Of a DNA stretch of 64,000 nt, positions 1-9,900 are shown in pieces. Within the stretch, counting starts at the first letter, position 1, and the number at the start of each line of letters is the position of its first letter. Under the pieces are notes generated by a model. That model was not told the origin of the DNA. It was given only the letters and a program-made list of their open reading frames with translations, and did no database searches. Source of the DNA: Planctomycetota bacterium (GTDB lineage: Bacteria; Planctomycetota; Phycisphaerae; Phycisphaerales; Phycisphaeraceae); assembly GCA_024276075.1 (NCBI GenBank), contig JAJRXX010000051.1:26779-90778 (forward strand). Direction: 5' to 3'. The position numbers and the translations under genes are program-made.

Positions 1-863
1 CCAGCAAAGATGCTGCACGCCTCGCCGTGGAAGCCTTCGCAATTGGCGAAAAACGCGGAGTTCTCAGCTGAGAATTGCTTGCCGATCTGGCAGCCCTGGC
101 CCACGAAGGTCTTGCTGACAATGGCGCCGCCGGTAACCTGCGACCCCTCGCCGATGATGAATTTCTCAGCTTGGACGTCGGCGCCAACAGTCGTCGGTGC
201 GTCTTCGGCACTCAGGACGGTGCCGTTGACCAGCGACGCAGCGGAGTCGATCACAGCGTGGTCGCCGATGTTGACATCGACGATCCGCTTGACGGAACTG
301 ATGCGTACGTCGGTGCCGACGCTGCCGCGATTGCCCTTGACCGCCGACGCTGCGGAGCGGGCGATGGCGGTAAGTTTTTCGATAAACTTTGGCCGGTAAC
401 GGTGCACGCACATCAGGTATGCGATCTGCGAAGACAGCTCGTTAAACAGAATCACCTCACGCCCGCCGCCCTCGTTGAGGACTTCGATTTCGACGCCGTT
501 GCCGAACGCCGCCCCGGGCTGGGTCTGCATGGTGCCGACGTCTTCGATGCAGGTGTTGTCGCCGATATCGTAGCTCGCCAGGTGCGAGCCGATGTTGGCG
601 ATGCGTACATTGTCGCCGATGGTGCAATCGGCGACATAGGCGTTGTAAATGCCCGCTGGTTTGGCTAAACCCGTGGTACTCGCGGCACTGCCGCCGACCG
701 CGCCGATACGGACGTCGCCGGAAAACTGTGTGTTACGCAGGCGGGCTGTGTCGAACGGCTCGGCGACCTGAACGCGACTCCAATCGTCACTGGTACAGCC
801 CTGCCCCGTAAGGGCTTGAACTTCATTATTTTTTAAGGATCGGTATTGGGTCGTCTGTGCCAC
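1..863 (-). CDS. DUF4954-like left-handed beta-helix protein (partial, runs off the left edge)
   Basis: The reading frame is open from a GTG at 863 down to the window edge, so about 287 N-terminal residues are visible and the C-terminus is missing. A ribosome site (AAGGAG) lies 8 bases before the GTG. The translation contains many short imperfect hexapeptide-type repeats (IGDNVRIANIG, YDIGDNTCIEDVG, VNIGDHAVIDSAA, FIIGEGSQVTGGAIV), typical of a left-handed beta-helix. The N-terminus (SLKNNEVQALTGQGC) and overall pattern resemble the DUF4954 family, whose function is unknown; other beta-helix proteins of this type are acyl- or nucleotidyltransferases. The family assignment is from memory of the pattern, so the fold is better supported than the name. 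Confidence 0.7.
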   Translation of the reverse strand, partial: MAQTTQYRSLKNNEVQALTGQGCTSDDWSRVQVAEPFDTARLRNTQFSGDVRIGAVGGSAASTTGLAKPAGIYNAYVADCTIGDNVRIANIGSHLASYDIGDNTCIEDVGTMQTQPGAAFGNGVEIEVLNEGGGREVILFNELSSQIAYLMCVHRYRPKFIEKLTAIARSAASAVKGNRGSVGTDVRISSVKRIVDVNIGDHAVIDSAASLVNGTVLSAEDAPTTVGADVQAEKFIIGEGSQVTGGAIVSKTFVGQGCQIGKQFSAENSAFFANCEGFHGEACSIFA

Positions 864-1107
864 GGTGGTGTCTCCTTGCCGTGATAATACGCTTGAAGTA
901 ACTGTCGAGAGGCGGTCAGGCTATGGCGTCGTTTCCCCTAACCCACGAGCGTGTCGTCGATCGGGATAATGAAGCGGCGTGCTGCCTCATACCTCTCGTT
1001 GGATTACTCTAATTCCAGCATTTTCGTATCGAGAGGAAGCGGAAAAACAACCCCCTCGCCCGTCACAGACGAAGGGGCTCGTAAATTCTTTAGTCAAAAC
1101 GCAGCCT

Positions 1108-1214
1108 TATACGCATCCGCGTATATTTTGACCGCGTCGTATATCCATAAGTATTTGCGACATCTGATCCCACGTACAAGAACAATCGGACAATACTTAG
1201 GGTGATTGGTATTA
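1108..1214 (-). repeat. 107-bp dispersed repeat, copy R1
   Basis: First of seven copies of one family. Read on the minus strand it starts TAATACCAATCA and ends with a quasi-palindrome around ATACGCGGATGCGTAT. It is the same length as copies at 6842 and 18092. Its outer end overlaps the TAA stop of the neighbouring DRE-TIM gene (1212-1214). The 244 bases between this copy and the gene at 863 hold no convincing gene; a small open frame at 951-1205 lies mostly inside the repeat and is not supported. Confidence 0.85.
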
Positions 1215-2627
1215 AACACCCACACCGACTTTACCCTTATACTTTTCCCAGATCGTGGGCATCAGTTCGCGGGTCTTGGTTTCGAGTTCCTGGTCGCTAA
1301 TCGCTGTGAGGCGTTTCTCGACTTCGTACTGGTCCATAACCCAACGAGCGAGCTTGTGGACCTTGATCTTGCTGATCCTATCATCGCCCTTGAGCCCGAA
1401 GAAATCATTGACCCACAGCGCCACGCCATCGGCACCGGTCTTGTCGGTGATAGCCACGCGTGGGGGCCTCTGCAACAGCTTTTCGGTATCAAAAATGTTG
1501 TAGATGCGTTCGTCCTGGCGCAGCCCACCAGCGTGGATGCCCGCACGGGTGGTGTTGAAGTGTTTGCCAACAAACGGGTAGTTCTCCGGGATCGGCAGGC
1601 CAATCGATTTCATGTATTCGGCTAGCTCGGTGATCACCGGGGTGTCGATCCCGCACAGGTCGCCCTTGAGCGCGATGTATTCCATGATGGCGCCTTCGAG
1701 CGGCGGGTTGCCGGTGCGCTCACCGAAGCCAAACAGTGTGCCGTTGACCGCGTTGCAGCCGTATAGCCATGCCGTGGAGGAGTTGGCGTGTACCCTGTGG
1801 AAGTCGTTGTGGCCGTGCCACTCGAGACGGTCACTGGGTACGCCTATCTCTTGGTTTAATTTGTAGATCAGCTTGGGGATGCTGCGTGGCAGGCGAGCGT
1901 TGGGGTAGTGAAGGCCGAATCCCATCGTGTCACATAAACGGATTTTCACAGCCAATTCCGGGGGTACATCTCTACTCATCTCCATGAGTCGCTCGACAAA
2001 AGGCAGGACAAAGCCATCGATGTCCGCCCGGGTCAGGTCCTCAAGGTGACAGCGGGGTCGAACACCGGCTTCAAACGCAGCGGCGACGACCTCGCAGTAG
2101 CTATCCATACATTCCTGACGGCTCTTGAACTTGAGCTTCTGGAAGATGTGGTAATCCGAGCTGCTCGTGAGCATGCCGGTCTCTTTGAGACCCGCTTCCT
2201 TAACAAGGCGGAAGTCGGACTTGACCGCCCGAATCCAGCCCGTGCACTCGGGGTACTTGTGACCAAGCGCCCGGCAGCGGTCGAGGGTTTCACGATCATT
2301 CTTGGTGTAGAGGAAAAATTCCGTCTGTCGAATCACACCGTTGGGCCCGCCCAGCCGCGCGAGCATGTCGTAGATCTTGACCATCTGGTCAATCTCGTAC
2401 GGCGGTCGTGCCTGCTGCCCGTCGCGGAACGTCGTGTCGGTGATGACGATATCGCGTTTTTTGACGTCGCTGAAGTTAAACTCGATGGGCTTGCCGTCGA
2501 TATACTCGACCGTCGGGTGATCTTCGAAGTGGATCAACGGGGGCAGATTGTAATCGAATGTGTCTTCGATGAGGTTGGGTTCGGTGGTATTGACCAGGGG
2601 ATGCGATTTCGTTTGCGTCGTCGTCAT
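1212..2627 (-). CDS. DRE-TIM metallolyase-family acyl-CoA condensing enzyme (isopropylmalate/homocitrate/Re-citrate synthase-like)
   Basis: 471 residues, ATG preceded by GGAGGA. The signature DTTFRDGQQ near residue 62 is the first metal/substrate motif of the isopropylmalate-homocitrate-HMG-CoA lyase family. HGHND near residue 270 gives the paired metal-binding histidines, and NGTLFGFGERTGN near 296 is the second family signature. Such enzymes join an acyl-CoA to a 2-oxo acid, for example in leucine, lysine or citrate formation. There is no C-terminal leucine-type regulatory domain: the protein ends about 170 residues after the second motif. The gene lies 35 bases downstream of an acyl carrier protein gene on the same strand, with no leu or lys genes nearby. 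The substrate cannot be read from the sequence; Re-citrate synthase and citramalate or isopropylmalate synthase are all possible. Confidence 0.8.
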   Translation of the reverse strand: MTTTQTKSHPLVNTTEPNLIEDTFDYNLPPLIHFEDHPTVEYIDGKPIEFNFSDVKKRDIVITDTTFRDGQQARPPYEIDQMVKIYDMLARLGGPNGVIRQTEFFLYTKNDRETLDRCRALGHKYPECTGWIRAVKSDFRLVKEAGLKETGMLTSSSDYHIFQKLKFKSRQECMDSYCEVVAAAFEAGVRPRCHLEDLTRADIDGFVLPFVERLMEMSRDVPPELAVKIRLCDTMGFGLHYPNARLPRSIPKLIYKLNQEIGVPSDRLEWHGHNDFHRVHANSSTAWLYGCNAVNGTLFGFGERTGNPPLEGAIMEYIALKGDLCGIDTPVITELAEYMKSIGLPIPENYPFVGKHFNTTRAGIHAGGLRQDERIYNIFDTEKLLQRPPRVAITDKTGADGVALWVNDFFGLKGDDRISKIKVHKLARWVMDQYEVEKRLTAISDQELETKTRELMPTIWEKYKGKVGVGV

Positions 2628-2662
2628 GATTCCTCCATATGAAAGGATGGCGTAGCGGTTTG

Positions 2663-2917
2663 TCAGACCTGGACACCCTGCTCTTGGCAGACCTTGGAAA
2701 TGTAATCGATGGCGCTGCCGACCGTATCAACAGAAAGCGCCTCGTCCTCGTTCATCTCGATGCCGAACTCTTCTTCAAACATCGCCACGAGTTCGACTGA
2801 CTGCACGCTCTCAGCACCCAGATCGGCGCCGAATTGATCCCCGCGACCGATCTTGCTCGTATCGACCTTGAGCACGCGTGCGGTGACTTCTTTTACACGT
2901 TCTTCTACCGATGCCAT
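2663..2917 (-). CDS. acpP: Acyl carrier protein
   Basis: 84 residues, ATG preceded by AGGAGA. It is an acidic four-helix protein of normal ACP length. The phosphopantetheine attachment serine lies in DLGAESVQSVEL, where the usual motif is DLGADSLDTVEL, so Asp-Ser-Leu is replaced by Glu-Ser-Val. This carrier holds acyl chains as thioesters during fatty acid or related synthesis in the cytoplasm. It is not beside fab genes; its only partner is the DRE-TIM enzyme immediately downstream. It may therefore be a dedicated carrier rather than the main fatty acid ACP. Confidence 0.9.
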   Translation of the reverse strand: MASVEERVKEVTARVLKVDTSKIGRGDQFGADLGAESVQSVELVAMFEEEFGIEMNEDEALSVDTVGSAIDYISKVCQEQGVQV

Positions 2918-3266
2918 GGTGTTGTCTCCTACGACTTCTGGTTAGATTTATTCCTAAGCAAATGGACGAGGAATAGCCGACCTCCCTCCTCCTGACGCCC
3001 GGGGATCGAAAATCGACCGCACCGTTCATCGTAAGCTAAGTAGCCTGCTTCCCACCGGATTCATCGGGCGACCCGACTGGGCACGACCCGACGAAATACC
3101 GCTCCTCCGAGCACTATTTTATAGAGACTCTAAGGATCGCGGTCAAGCCTTGCCTACCCCCCTGACTTGCCACCGGTGCGTATCACAAGCGTGGCTAGCC
3201 CCATCACACGACACAGATATACCGCACACCGCCTTTCGGTATCCGATGAGCAGTCGCACTGGGCGG
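2918..3266. other. Intergenic stretch without a gene
   Basis: About 350 bases upstream of the acyl carrier protein gene and downstream of nagB. No frame with a plausible ribosome site and coding pattern is seen on either strand. It presumably carries the promoter of the ACP-DRE-TIM pair, but no clear promoter boxes were recognised. Confidence 0.5.
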
Positions 3267-3287
3267 AAAAAAACCTCCGCACCGAGG
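3267..3287 (-). terminator. Possible intrinsic terminator of nagB
   Basis: Read on the minus strand, a short GC stem (CCTC, loop, GAGG) is followed directly by seven T residues. It lies about 28 bases after the nagB stop codon. The stem is only 4 bp, so this is a weak prediction. Confidence 0.35.
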
Positions 3288-3314
3288 GCGTATTAGGCTC
3301 GGATTCGCGATTAT

Positions 3315-4097
3315 TTACAGCTTTGGTGCACCGGGCTTCTTAGCCTGGATCCATTCGTAATAATCACGCATCTTAAGATTACCCGCTGATTCGGTATCGA
3401 GAAATACATGAGCCGAGGGGTGCAGTTGCAAGGCACTGGCGGTAATCATGCTCGTGACCGGTCCCTCGACCATCTGCGCAACGGCATCGGCTTTGCCCTT
3501 GCCGTTGGCGACCAAAAGCAACTCCCTGGACTCGAGGATAGTACCCACACCCATCGTGATCGCGTAAATCGGCACGTCCTCTCGCTTCTCAAAAAATCGC
3601 GAGTTGTCGTCGATGGTAGGCTTAGCTAGTGTCTTGAGACGGGTGCGCGAACTGAGCGAACTGGTGGGCTCATTAAATGCGATGTGCCCGTCTGAGCCGA
3701 TGCCCAGGATCTGTATATCGACCCCGCCGCACTCCTTGATACGGTTCTCGTACCAGGCACAGAAGGCTTTGAAGTTTTTGGTCGTACCAGAGGGGATGTA
3801 GATGTTCTGATGGGGAACGTTTACATGCTTGAAGAAATTTTCGTGCATAAAATAGTGGTAGCTCTGATCGTGATCAACCGGCAAGCCGACGTATTCGTCG
3901 AGGTTGAAGGTTGTGACCTGAGAAAAGTCGAGCCCCTCGTTCTTGTGCATTTTCACAAGTTCTTTATATAGACCCAGCGGCGTAGACCCGGTGGCCATAC
4001 CAATGACGGCGTTCGGCTTGGCGTTAAGCAGGTCAGCGACCTTGACGGCGGCGGCCTTGCTCATCTCCTCATAAGACGACTTAATAGTGAGTTCCAC
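3315..4097 (-). CDS. nagB: Glucosamine-6-phosphate deaminase
   Basis: 260 residues from a GTG at 4097, chosen because AAGGAG sits 7-8 bases upstream and the protein then has the usual family length (about 266). A longer frame back to 4235 would add an atypical N-terminus. The enzyme converts glucosamine 6-phosphate to fructose 6-phosphate and ammonia in amino-sugar catabolism. Family motifs are present: GMATGSTPLGLY for phosphosugar binding, FNLDEYVGLP with the catalytic aspartate, and GIGSDGHIAFNEP with the active-site histidine and glutamate region. It is divergent from the TPR glycosyltransferase. No nagA or transporter is adjacent. Confidence 0.93.
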   Translation of the reverse strand: MELTIKSSYEEMSKAAAVKVADLLNAKPNAVIGMATGSTPLGLYKELVKMHKNEGLDFSQVTTFNLDEYVGLPVDHDQSYHYFMHENFFKHVNVPHQNIYIPSGTTKNFKAFCAWYENRIKECGGVDIQILGIGSDGHIAFNEPTSSLSSRTRLKTLAKPTIDDNSRFFEKREDVPIYAITMGVGTILESRELLLVANGKGKADAVAQMVEGPVTSMITASALQLHPSAHVFLDTESAGNLKMRDYYEWIQAKKPGAPKL

Positions 4098-4412
4098 GGA
4101 TTTTCGCTCCTTCCGACTGATCCAATTTGGGGTTAAGTGAATAGCAGACTTGTTGTCTCTAAGCTGCGAGTCCTTTATTAGAACGGGCTTTGACCGGTAC
4201 GTCAACACCCATATCACAGCCGCCGATTGAGCCAACGGCTACGCAGCGTCACCTCTCCCACTCCGTATACAGGCGACTCCCGCCGCCATCCAACGTCCGA
4301 ATACTCGGCACACATTCCGATAAGTGTTACGGGTATCCACTTGTTACGGTCTGAGCCGATAAGCATTCCGCACAACCGCAGATTTGATGCTCCAAGAGGA
4401 AGATGGCAGCTT
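4098..4412. other. Divergent intergenic region between nagB and the GT41 gene
   Basis: About 315 bases. It should contain the two divergent promoters. Open frames extend into it from both sides, but each gene has a better-supported internal start, so this is taken as non-coding. No operator or riboswitch was recognised. Confidence 0.45.
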
Positions 4413-6704
4413 ATGACGACGTTCCAAACCGATAGGGTCGAGACAGCAATCGAACAGCACCAGGCGGGGAACCTCGACCAAGCGGAGCGGATATATCTAC
4501 AGATATTGGCCAAGTCGCCCAACGACACGAACATTCTGCACCTACTCGGGTGCGTCCATCTCCAACGGGGTGAACACCGCAAAGCACAGAACTTGATCGA
4601 TCAGGCGATCAAGATCAACCCGTCCATCGCGTCGTTTCACAACAACATCGGCACCACCTTGCTCGCGCAGGGTAAGCTAAAAGCAGCAGTCACCCATTAC
4701 AGACAAGCTGTACAACTTAAGCCGGATTACGCCCAGGCGTATTACAACCTTGGCTGTGCCCTTATCGAGTTGCGCCGGTGGCGCCAGGCAGAAGCGATCT
4801 GCCGCCAGGGACTTAAAATACAACCCCACCATTTTGCTCTCTGGAACAACCTCGGCCGAGCGCTTCAAGAGCAGGGCCGCCATACCGACGCCCAGCAGAG
4901 CTACCGCCAGGCGATACGGTTTAAACCCGATCTAGCACAAGCCCACGCCAACTTGGGCAACGTGCTGCGCGATCAAGACCAGCATGAAGAAGCAATCCAG
5001 GCGTACCAAAAAGCACTGGAACTCGATAGCACGATTACCGGTATACACGCCGAAATGGGGCATTGCTTCCAATCGATGGGGCGAGCCGAAGAGGCGATCG
5101 CGTGCTACCGCAAACAGATACGGCTGACCCCTGATGACCCGCAATCACACAGCCACCTTGCTGCGGCTCTGCGGATAAACGGCCATCTAAACGACGCAAT
5201 CCTTAGCTATCGCGAAGTCATACGGCTGGCGCCGAATCACGCTCAGGGACACTTGGCGTTGGGTGATGCGCTGCGTGCGGACCACGAACCCGCCAAAGCT
5301 GAGCTAGCCTACCGACAATCGCTACGGATCAACCCCAATCACGCCGAAACACTGAACAACCTGGGCTTCTCGCTCATGACACAGGGTCGGGTCGAAGAAG
5401 CCCTGGACTGTTACCGCCAGGCGCTTCGGATCAAGCCGGGATTATCCATCGCACAAAGCAACCTGGCGTTGTTCATGAATTATTCGCCCGACTCAGACGC
5501 CGCATCGGTGGCACGGGAGTATCGCCGCTGGGCAAAGAAGCACGGCCGCTCACCCGTAAAGCCACCCGTATTCACAAATAGCCGTAACCCGGACCGCAGG
5601 CTGCGCGTGGGGTATCTCTCACCGGCGTTTCGCGAGCACCCCGTGGGGTTCTTTATTGATAGCTTTCTGGGACGACATGACCAGTCCGCGGTCGAGTCTT
5701 ATTGCTACGCTCACATCGGCAAACCCGACGGCGTCACGGAACGGCTACGCTCATACGCCCATCACTGGCGGTGGACGCGCGGATGTAGCGACAATGAAAT
5801 TCAACAGATGATCCAACAGGATCAGATCGATATCCTCGTCGTGGCAGCGAACCATACAGCCGGTCATCAAATGGCCATGGTCTCACAAAAACCGGCACCG
5901 ATACAGGTCTCGTGGCTGGAGGGACCACCCGTTACCACCGGCCTGACGGCTATGGATTACGTGATCACCGACCGGTTCCAGTCGCCGCCCGGTCAAGATG
6001 ATCAGCTCTTTACGGAATCGGTCTACCGCATGCCCGACGGATACGTCTGCTATCAGCCACCCGCCGACGCGCCCGAGGTAGCCCCCCTGCCGGCTTTGAA
6101 AAACAGGCACATCACATTCGGCTGCTTCAACGCACTAAGTAAAATAAACGCAACTGTCATACAGCTATGGGCGCAGGTGCTGCACCGCGTACCCGGATCA
6201 CGGCTGCTGATGAAGACATGGCCGTTCAAGGACGAATTGGTACGCGACCGCTATTTATTTCTCTTTGCCGAGCACGGCATTGAGCGATCGAGGATAGATC
6301 TTGAGCAAGCGGTCCCCCGAACAAAATTGCTAGCGGCCTACACCGACAGGGTGGACATTTCGCTGGACCCGTTCCCCTACAGCGGCGGCGTGACCACGCT
6401 CGAAGCTCTGTGGATGGGGGTGCCGGTCGTCACGCTCAACCCAGCACACCACGCGGTACGCCACTCGGTGAGCCACCTGTCGAACATGGGCCTGCAGGAG
6501 CTGATCGCCGACACGGAGGCAGACTACGTCGAACGGGTTGTGGAGTTGTGCGCGGATATCGATCGGCTCACGTCGCTGCGAGCGTCGCTGCGCTCGCGCA
6601 TGTCGGCATCACCGGTGTGTGACGCCGACAAATTCGTGCGGAATCTTGAGCACGCCTACCGACAGATGTGGCACCACTGGTGCGAAAACCGAGTCGCAGC
6701 TTGA
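4413..6704 (+). CDS. TPR-repeat O-GlcNAc transferase-like glycosyltransferase (GT41/SPINDLY family)
   Basis: 763 residues from the ATG at 4413, preceded by AGAGGAAG; an upstream in-frame start at 4227 has no ribosome site. Residues 1 to about 370 form roughly ten tetratricopeptide repeats of the classic kind (AxxxYxxALxLxPxxxxAxxNLG). From about residue 395 the catalytic region begins with GYLSPAFREHPVGFF, matching the GYVSSDFxxHP motif of O-GlcNAc transferases including the histidine. FGCFNALSKIN and LDPFPYSGGVTTLEALWMG (near 650) match the nucleotide-sugar-binding motifs. The family transfers a sugar from UDP-GlcNAc or GDP-fucose to Ser/Thr; the bacterial targets here are unknown. There is no signal peptide, so it is probably cytoplasmic. 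A 134-bp repeat element starts 6 bases after the stop. Confidence 0.9.
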   Translation: MTTFQTDRVETAIEQHQAGNLDQAERIYLQILAKSPNDTNILHLLGCVHLQRGEHRKAQNLIDQAIKINPSIASFHNNIGTTLLAQGKLKAAVTHYRQAVQLKPDYAQAYYNLGCALIELRRWRQAEAICRQGLKIQPHHFALWNNLGRALQEQGRHTDAQQSYRQAIRFKPDLAQAHANLGNVLRDQDQHEEAIQAYQKALELDSTITGIHAEMGHCFQSMGRAEEAIACYRKQIRLTPDDPQSHSHLAAALRINGHLNDAILSYREVIRLAPNHAQGHLALGDALRADHEPAKAELAYRQSLRINPNHAETLNNLGFSLMTQGRVEEALDCYRQALRIKPGLSIAQSNLALFMNYSPDSDAASVAREYRRWAKKHGRSPVKPPVFTNSRNPDRRLRVGYLSPAFREHPVGFFIDSFLGRHDQSAVESYCYAHIGKPDGVTERLRSYAHHWRWTRGCSDNEIQQMIQQDQIDILVVAANHTAGHQMAMVSQKPAPIQVSWLEGPPVTTGLTAMDYVITDRFQSPPGQDDQLFTESVYRMPDGYVCYQPPADAPEVAPLPALKNRHITFGCFNALSKINATVIQLWAQVLHRVPGSRLLMKTWPFKDELVRDRYLFLFAEHGIERSRIDLEQAVPRTKLLAAYTDRVDISLDPFPYSGGVTTLEALWMGVPVVTLNPAHHAVRHSVSHLSNMGLQELIADTEADYVERVVELCADIDRLTSLRASLRSRMSASPVCDADKFVRNLEHAYRQMWHHWCENRVAA

Positions 6705-6709
6705 TTCAC

Positions 6710-6843
6710 TAGAACTGGTTTCATAACTCCCCTCCCTGTCAGGGAGGGGGTAGGAGGAGGGTCGTGTGCCCATGATTTACGGAGCTTTCACCCCTCACCC
6801 AACCTCTCCCCTCAAGGGGAGAGGGGGTTTGAAACAGGTTCTA
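6710..6843 (+). mobile_element. 134-bp inverted-repeat element, intact copy C1
   Basis: The ends are TAGAACTGGTTTCA and a near inverted match TGAAACAGGTTCTA. The interior contains two strong hairpins (CCCTCCCTGTCAGGGAGGG and CTCCCCTCAAGGGGAG). A second copy at 43763-44103 differs at about 5 of 134 aligned positions but carries a large insertion. No coding potential. The next repeat (R2) begins in its terminal TA. Confidence 0.85.
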
Positions 6844-6948
6844 ATACCAATCAAGATTAATACTTGCGCGGCATCTGCGAACGCGAAAACAGGGCAGACA
6901 ATAAATTACATCACTTACGACGCGCTAGAACTATACGCAATGCGTATA
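6842..6948 (+). repeat. 107-bp dispersed repeat, copy R2
   Basis: Begins TAATACCAATCAAG and ends ATACGCAATGCGTATA. It abuts the 134-bp element C1, sharing its terminal TA dinucleotide, and lies downstream of the PEP-CTERM gene on the opposite strand. Confidence 0.85.
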
Positions 6949-6981
6949 ACCAGATAGCCGCGACGAACACCGGCTCTCTCT

Positions 6982-9900
6982 TTACCTACAGCGACGACGG
7001 CGTGCCAACATCAGCATGCCACATAATGCGAGCACCGCGCCGCTGGCGGGCTCGGGGATGGTGGAAGCATTTGTTGATAAGCCGGTGCTGCTGAAAAGGC
7101 TTCTCACATCTCCCCCGAAGTTTGTCAGCAGCAAGCTCAGGTCAGCGTCGTCGACGATGCCATCCCCGGTAAAATCGCCCGCGGTCCATGCGGCGCCAGC
7201 ATTACCAAAATTAGTCAGCAGCAGACTCAGGTCAGCGTCTTCGACCCGGAGATCAAGGTTCGCGTCGCCGGGTAGCGTGGTAAACAGCGTGAGCGTGTCG
7301 GGCGCCGCGGCGAAGGGCGTGGCGGCAAAGAGCGAATCGCTGTTACCCGGGAAGTCATACACTGGCGCCAACGCGAGGTCGGTCTGTAGAGCGAGAATGG
7401 AGTTGTTGAGGGTGGTCTGATTGTACGTGCCGGTGCGTGAGGCGTATGTAAGGATCGTAAAGGCGTTGCCGTAGGCGGGTGTGAAGGCGGTGGGATCGAC
7501 AACCTGGATGTCGAGTGTCCCGCCCAGCGAAACGCTTTGGGTAGCAACGACCTTGTCGTATCCGGTGCCCGCGGTGGTGCCTTCGATTTCGATGATCGTG
7601 GTTGAGAGCGGACCGAAGCTGACAGGGCCGCCAAAGGTTGACGTGCCTGGACTCGAGCCGGGCGCGAGGTCGCCGTGGATGAAGACGGTGCCGTTGCCGG
7701 GGTTTCCACCGTTGTACGAACCGAAAAATACCGCCTTCGATCCGATATCGACTTGGAGCGTGACACCGGCACCGGGGCCGTTCGTGACGTCGTCGGAGAA
7801 AAGTACGTTTGAATTTCCGCTGATGAAAATGGAGCCGTTGTTTGCGATATCACCCGCGGCGAACGTGGCGTTTGAGAACGCGACGCCGATCGAGCCGTTG
7901 TTGATAATGGGACCCGAAAGCGTGGCGTCGGCGAATCCGACGTTGACCAAGCCGTTGTTGGTAAGCCCACCGTTGAATTGCAATGATGCGCTGCCGCGTG
8001 CGTCGATGCGCGCGGTGGAGTCGTTGGTGAGCCCCTGCTGAAACTCGATTGTAGCCAGCGCGTTTTGACCGTTCACGTCGATGCGTCCAGCATTCGTATT
8101 GGCGGCGGCTGTGAATAACAGGCGGTCATTTGCGCGGACATTGATTTTTCCGGTGAGCTGGTTTGCGAGCGGCGCATCAATTTGCCCTGTGCCTTCGAGT
8201 GTCCCGGTGTTTGTGAACGAGGTGCCGGTAATACGGCCCAAAGGATTGCTCATGGTAATTCGGCCGGCGTTTGTGAGTGTGGCGCCAGCGTTAATTGTGG
8301 CCGAGCCGATGGTGGCGCGTGCGGTAGAGCCGACGGTGATGCCGTTGGCTGCGGATACGAGGCCCGAGGACGCTTGTAGCAGGGCATTTGAGCCGGAGAT
8401 GTCGATGGTGTTGGCGACAATGTCGCCGCCGTCGAGGGAGAGCGAGGAGAAGAGGAAAAGTGTGGCGTTGGCGTCGAGCCTTCTGCCGGTAAGGAGTTGG
8501 CGAAATTGGCCTAACACCGCGTCAAGCAATAGATCAGTGGCGACCATATTGTTTTCGAATGTGAGTTGTCCAGCATTGAAGTTGAATGTTCCGCCAAAGG
8601 TAATAAGCGAGTCGAGTAAGAGTGTTCCACCGTCGAGGTTGACGGTAGCACCTGCGCCTATCTGTAGCGAGTTGTTGGAGGTAACGGTGCCGCCGGTTTT
8701 GATGTTGAGCGTGGCGTTGCCGCCTGTGGTACCGAGGAAGATTTGTCCGCCAGCAGTGAGGCTAGAGGCGGTGCCCGCAACGGTGACGGTGCCTTCGGAG
8801 CTGTCCAAGTTGCCTACGATGACGTTGGAGACAGAAAGTGATGACCCGCCTGTGATATCGAGGGCTGCGCGTTTGGTGTTGGCGACGGTAAGTGTGGTTG
8901 CGGCAAACCCCGTGCCGGTGGCACCCGCGGCCATATGTAGCGTGGGCAGATCGGTGTCGTCGGCGCCGTCGATGGTGAGGTTGGCGAAGGAGTTGTTGAA
9001 AGTTCCACCATTGATTTTCAGGGTGCCGTCGGTCCAGTTGAGGTTGCCCGTGCGTGTGAAGGATTGAGCGGTGATGGTCCCGCCGTCGAAGTTAAGCGTG
9101 CCGACCTGTGCGCCGTTGGGATCGTTGATACTCAGTGAGCCGTTAATGGAGACGTCCGCACCGTCGGAGACGTTGAGGGTGCCTGTGCCGCCGCCAACGA
9201 CGCCAGCGACGATGGCGCTGCCGTTGTTCGACCACTGTGTGCCTTGCCCGCGTACGGTGAGGGTGCCGACGGCGGTGGCTTGGTTACCGATCCTCGCGGT
9301 GCTCACGGTAGATAGTTGCGCACCGTTTTCGACGGTGAGCGTGCCTGTGCCGGAGGCCCCGACGGTGAGTGAGCCGGTTGCTGCGACGCTCGAGCCGGGG
9401 TCGGAAATGGTGGCGGCGCCTTGGCTGTTGGTGAAATTGGCGATGGTGAAATTACCACTGGTAACCGTAGCACCACCGCGGACGGAGAGCGTGCCGTGGC
9501 CCGATCGCCCGACGAAGAGTGTGAAACTGTTGTCCCATCTGGAATCGGTGCCGCTGACAGAGACGCTCCCGACGCTGTCCACGGAATTAGAGGCGATGTT
9601 TCCACTACTGCTAGTAACCACCCCGCCACTGGAGATGGTCAGAGACCCGTTGCCGAAGCCGCCGACATTCAGGTTGCTGTTGAGAGACCATGTGGAGTCC
9701 GTGCCGGAGACTTGGACTTTGCTCGTGCTGGATGCAACGTTGGCGATCGTGGCGAAACTCGTGGTGGACACCGATCCACCACCAAAGATATTGAGTGTGC
9801 CGTTGCCACTGTTGCCGATCGTCATGGTGCTGGTGAGAGACCATATGGAACCGATGCCTGTGACGGTGGCAGTGCCTGTGGAGCCTGAGCTTGAGCCGAT

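Noticed and set aside
951..1205. An 84-residue plus-strand frame
   Set aside because: Nearly half of it lies inside repeat R1, there is no ribosome site, and the composition is not protein-like.
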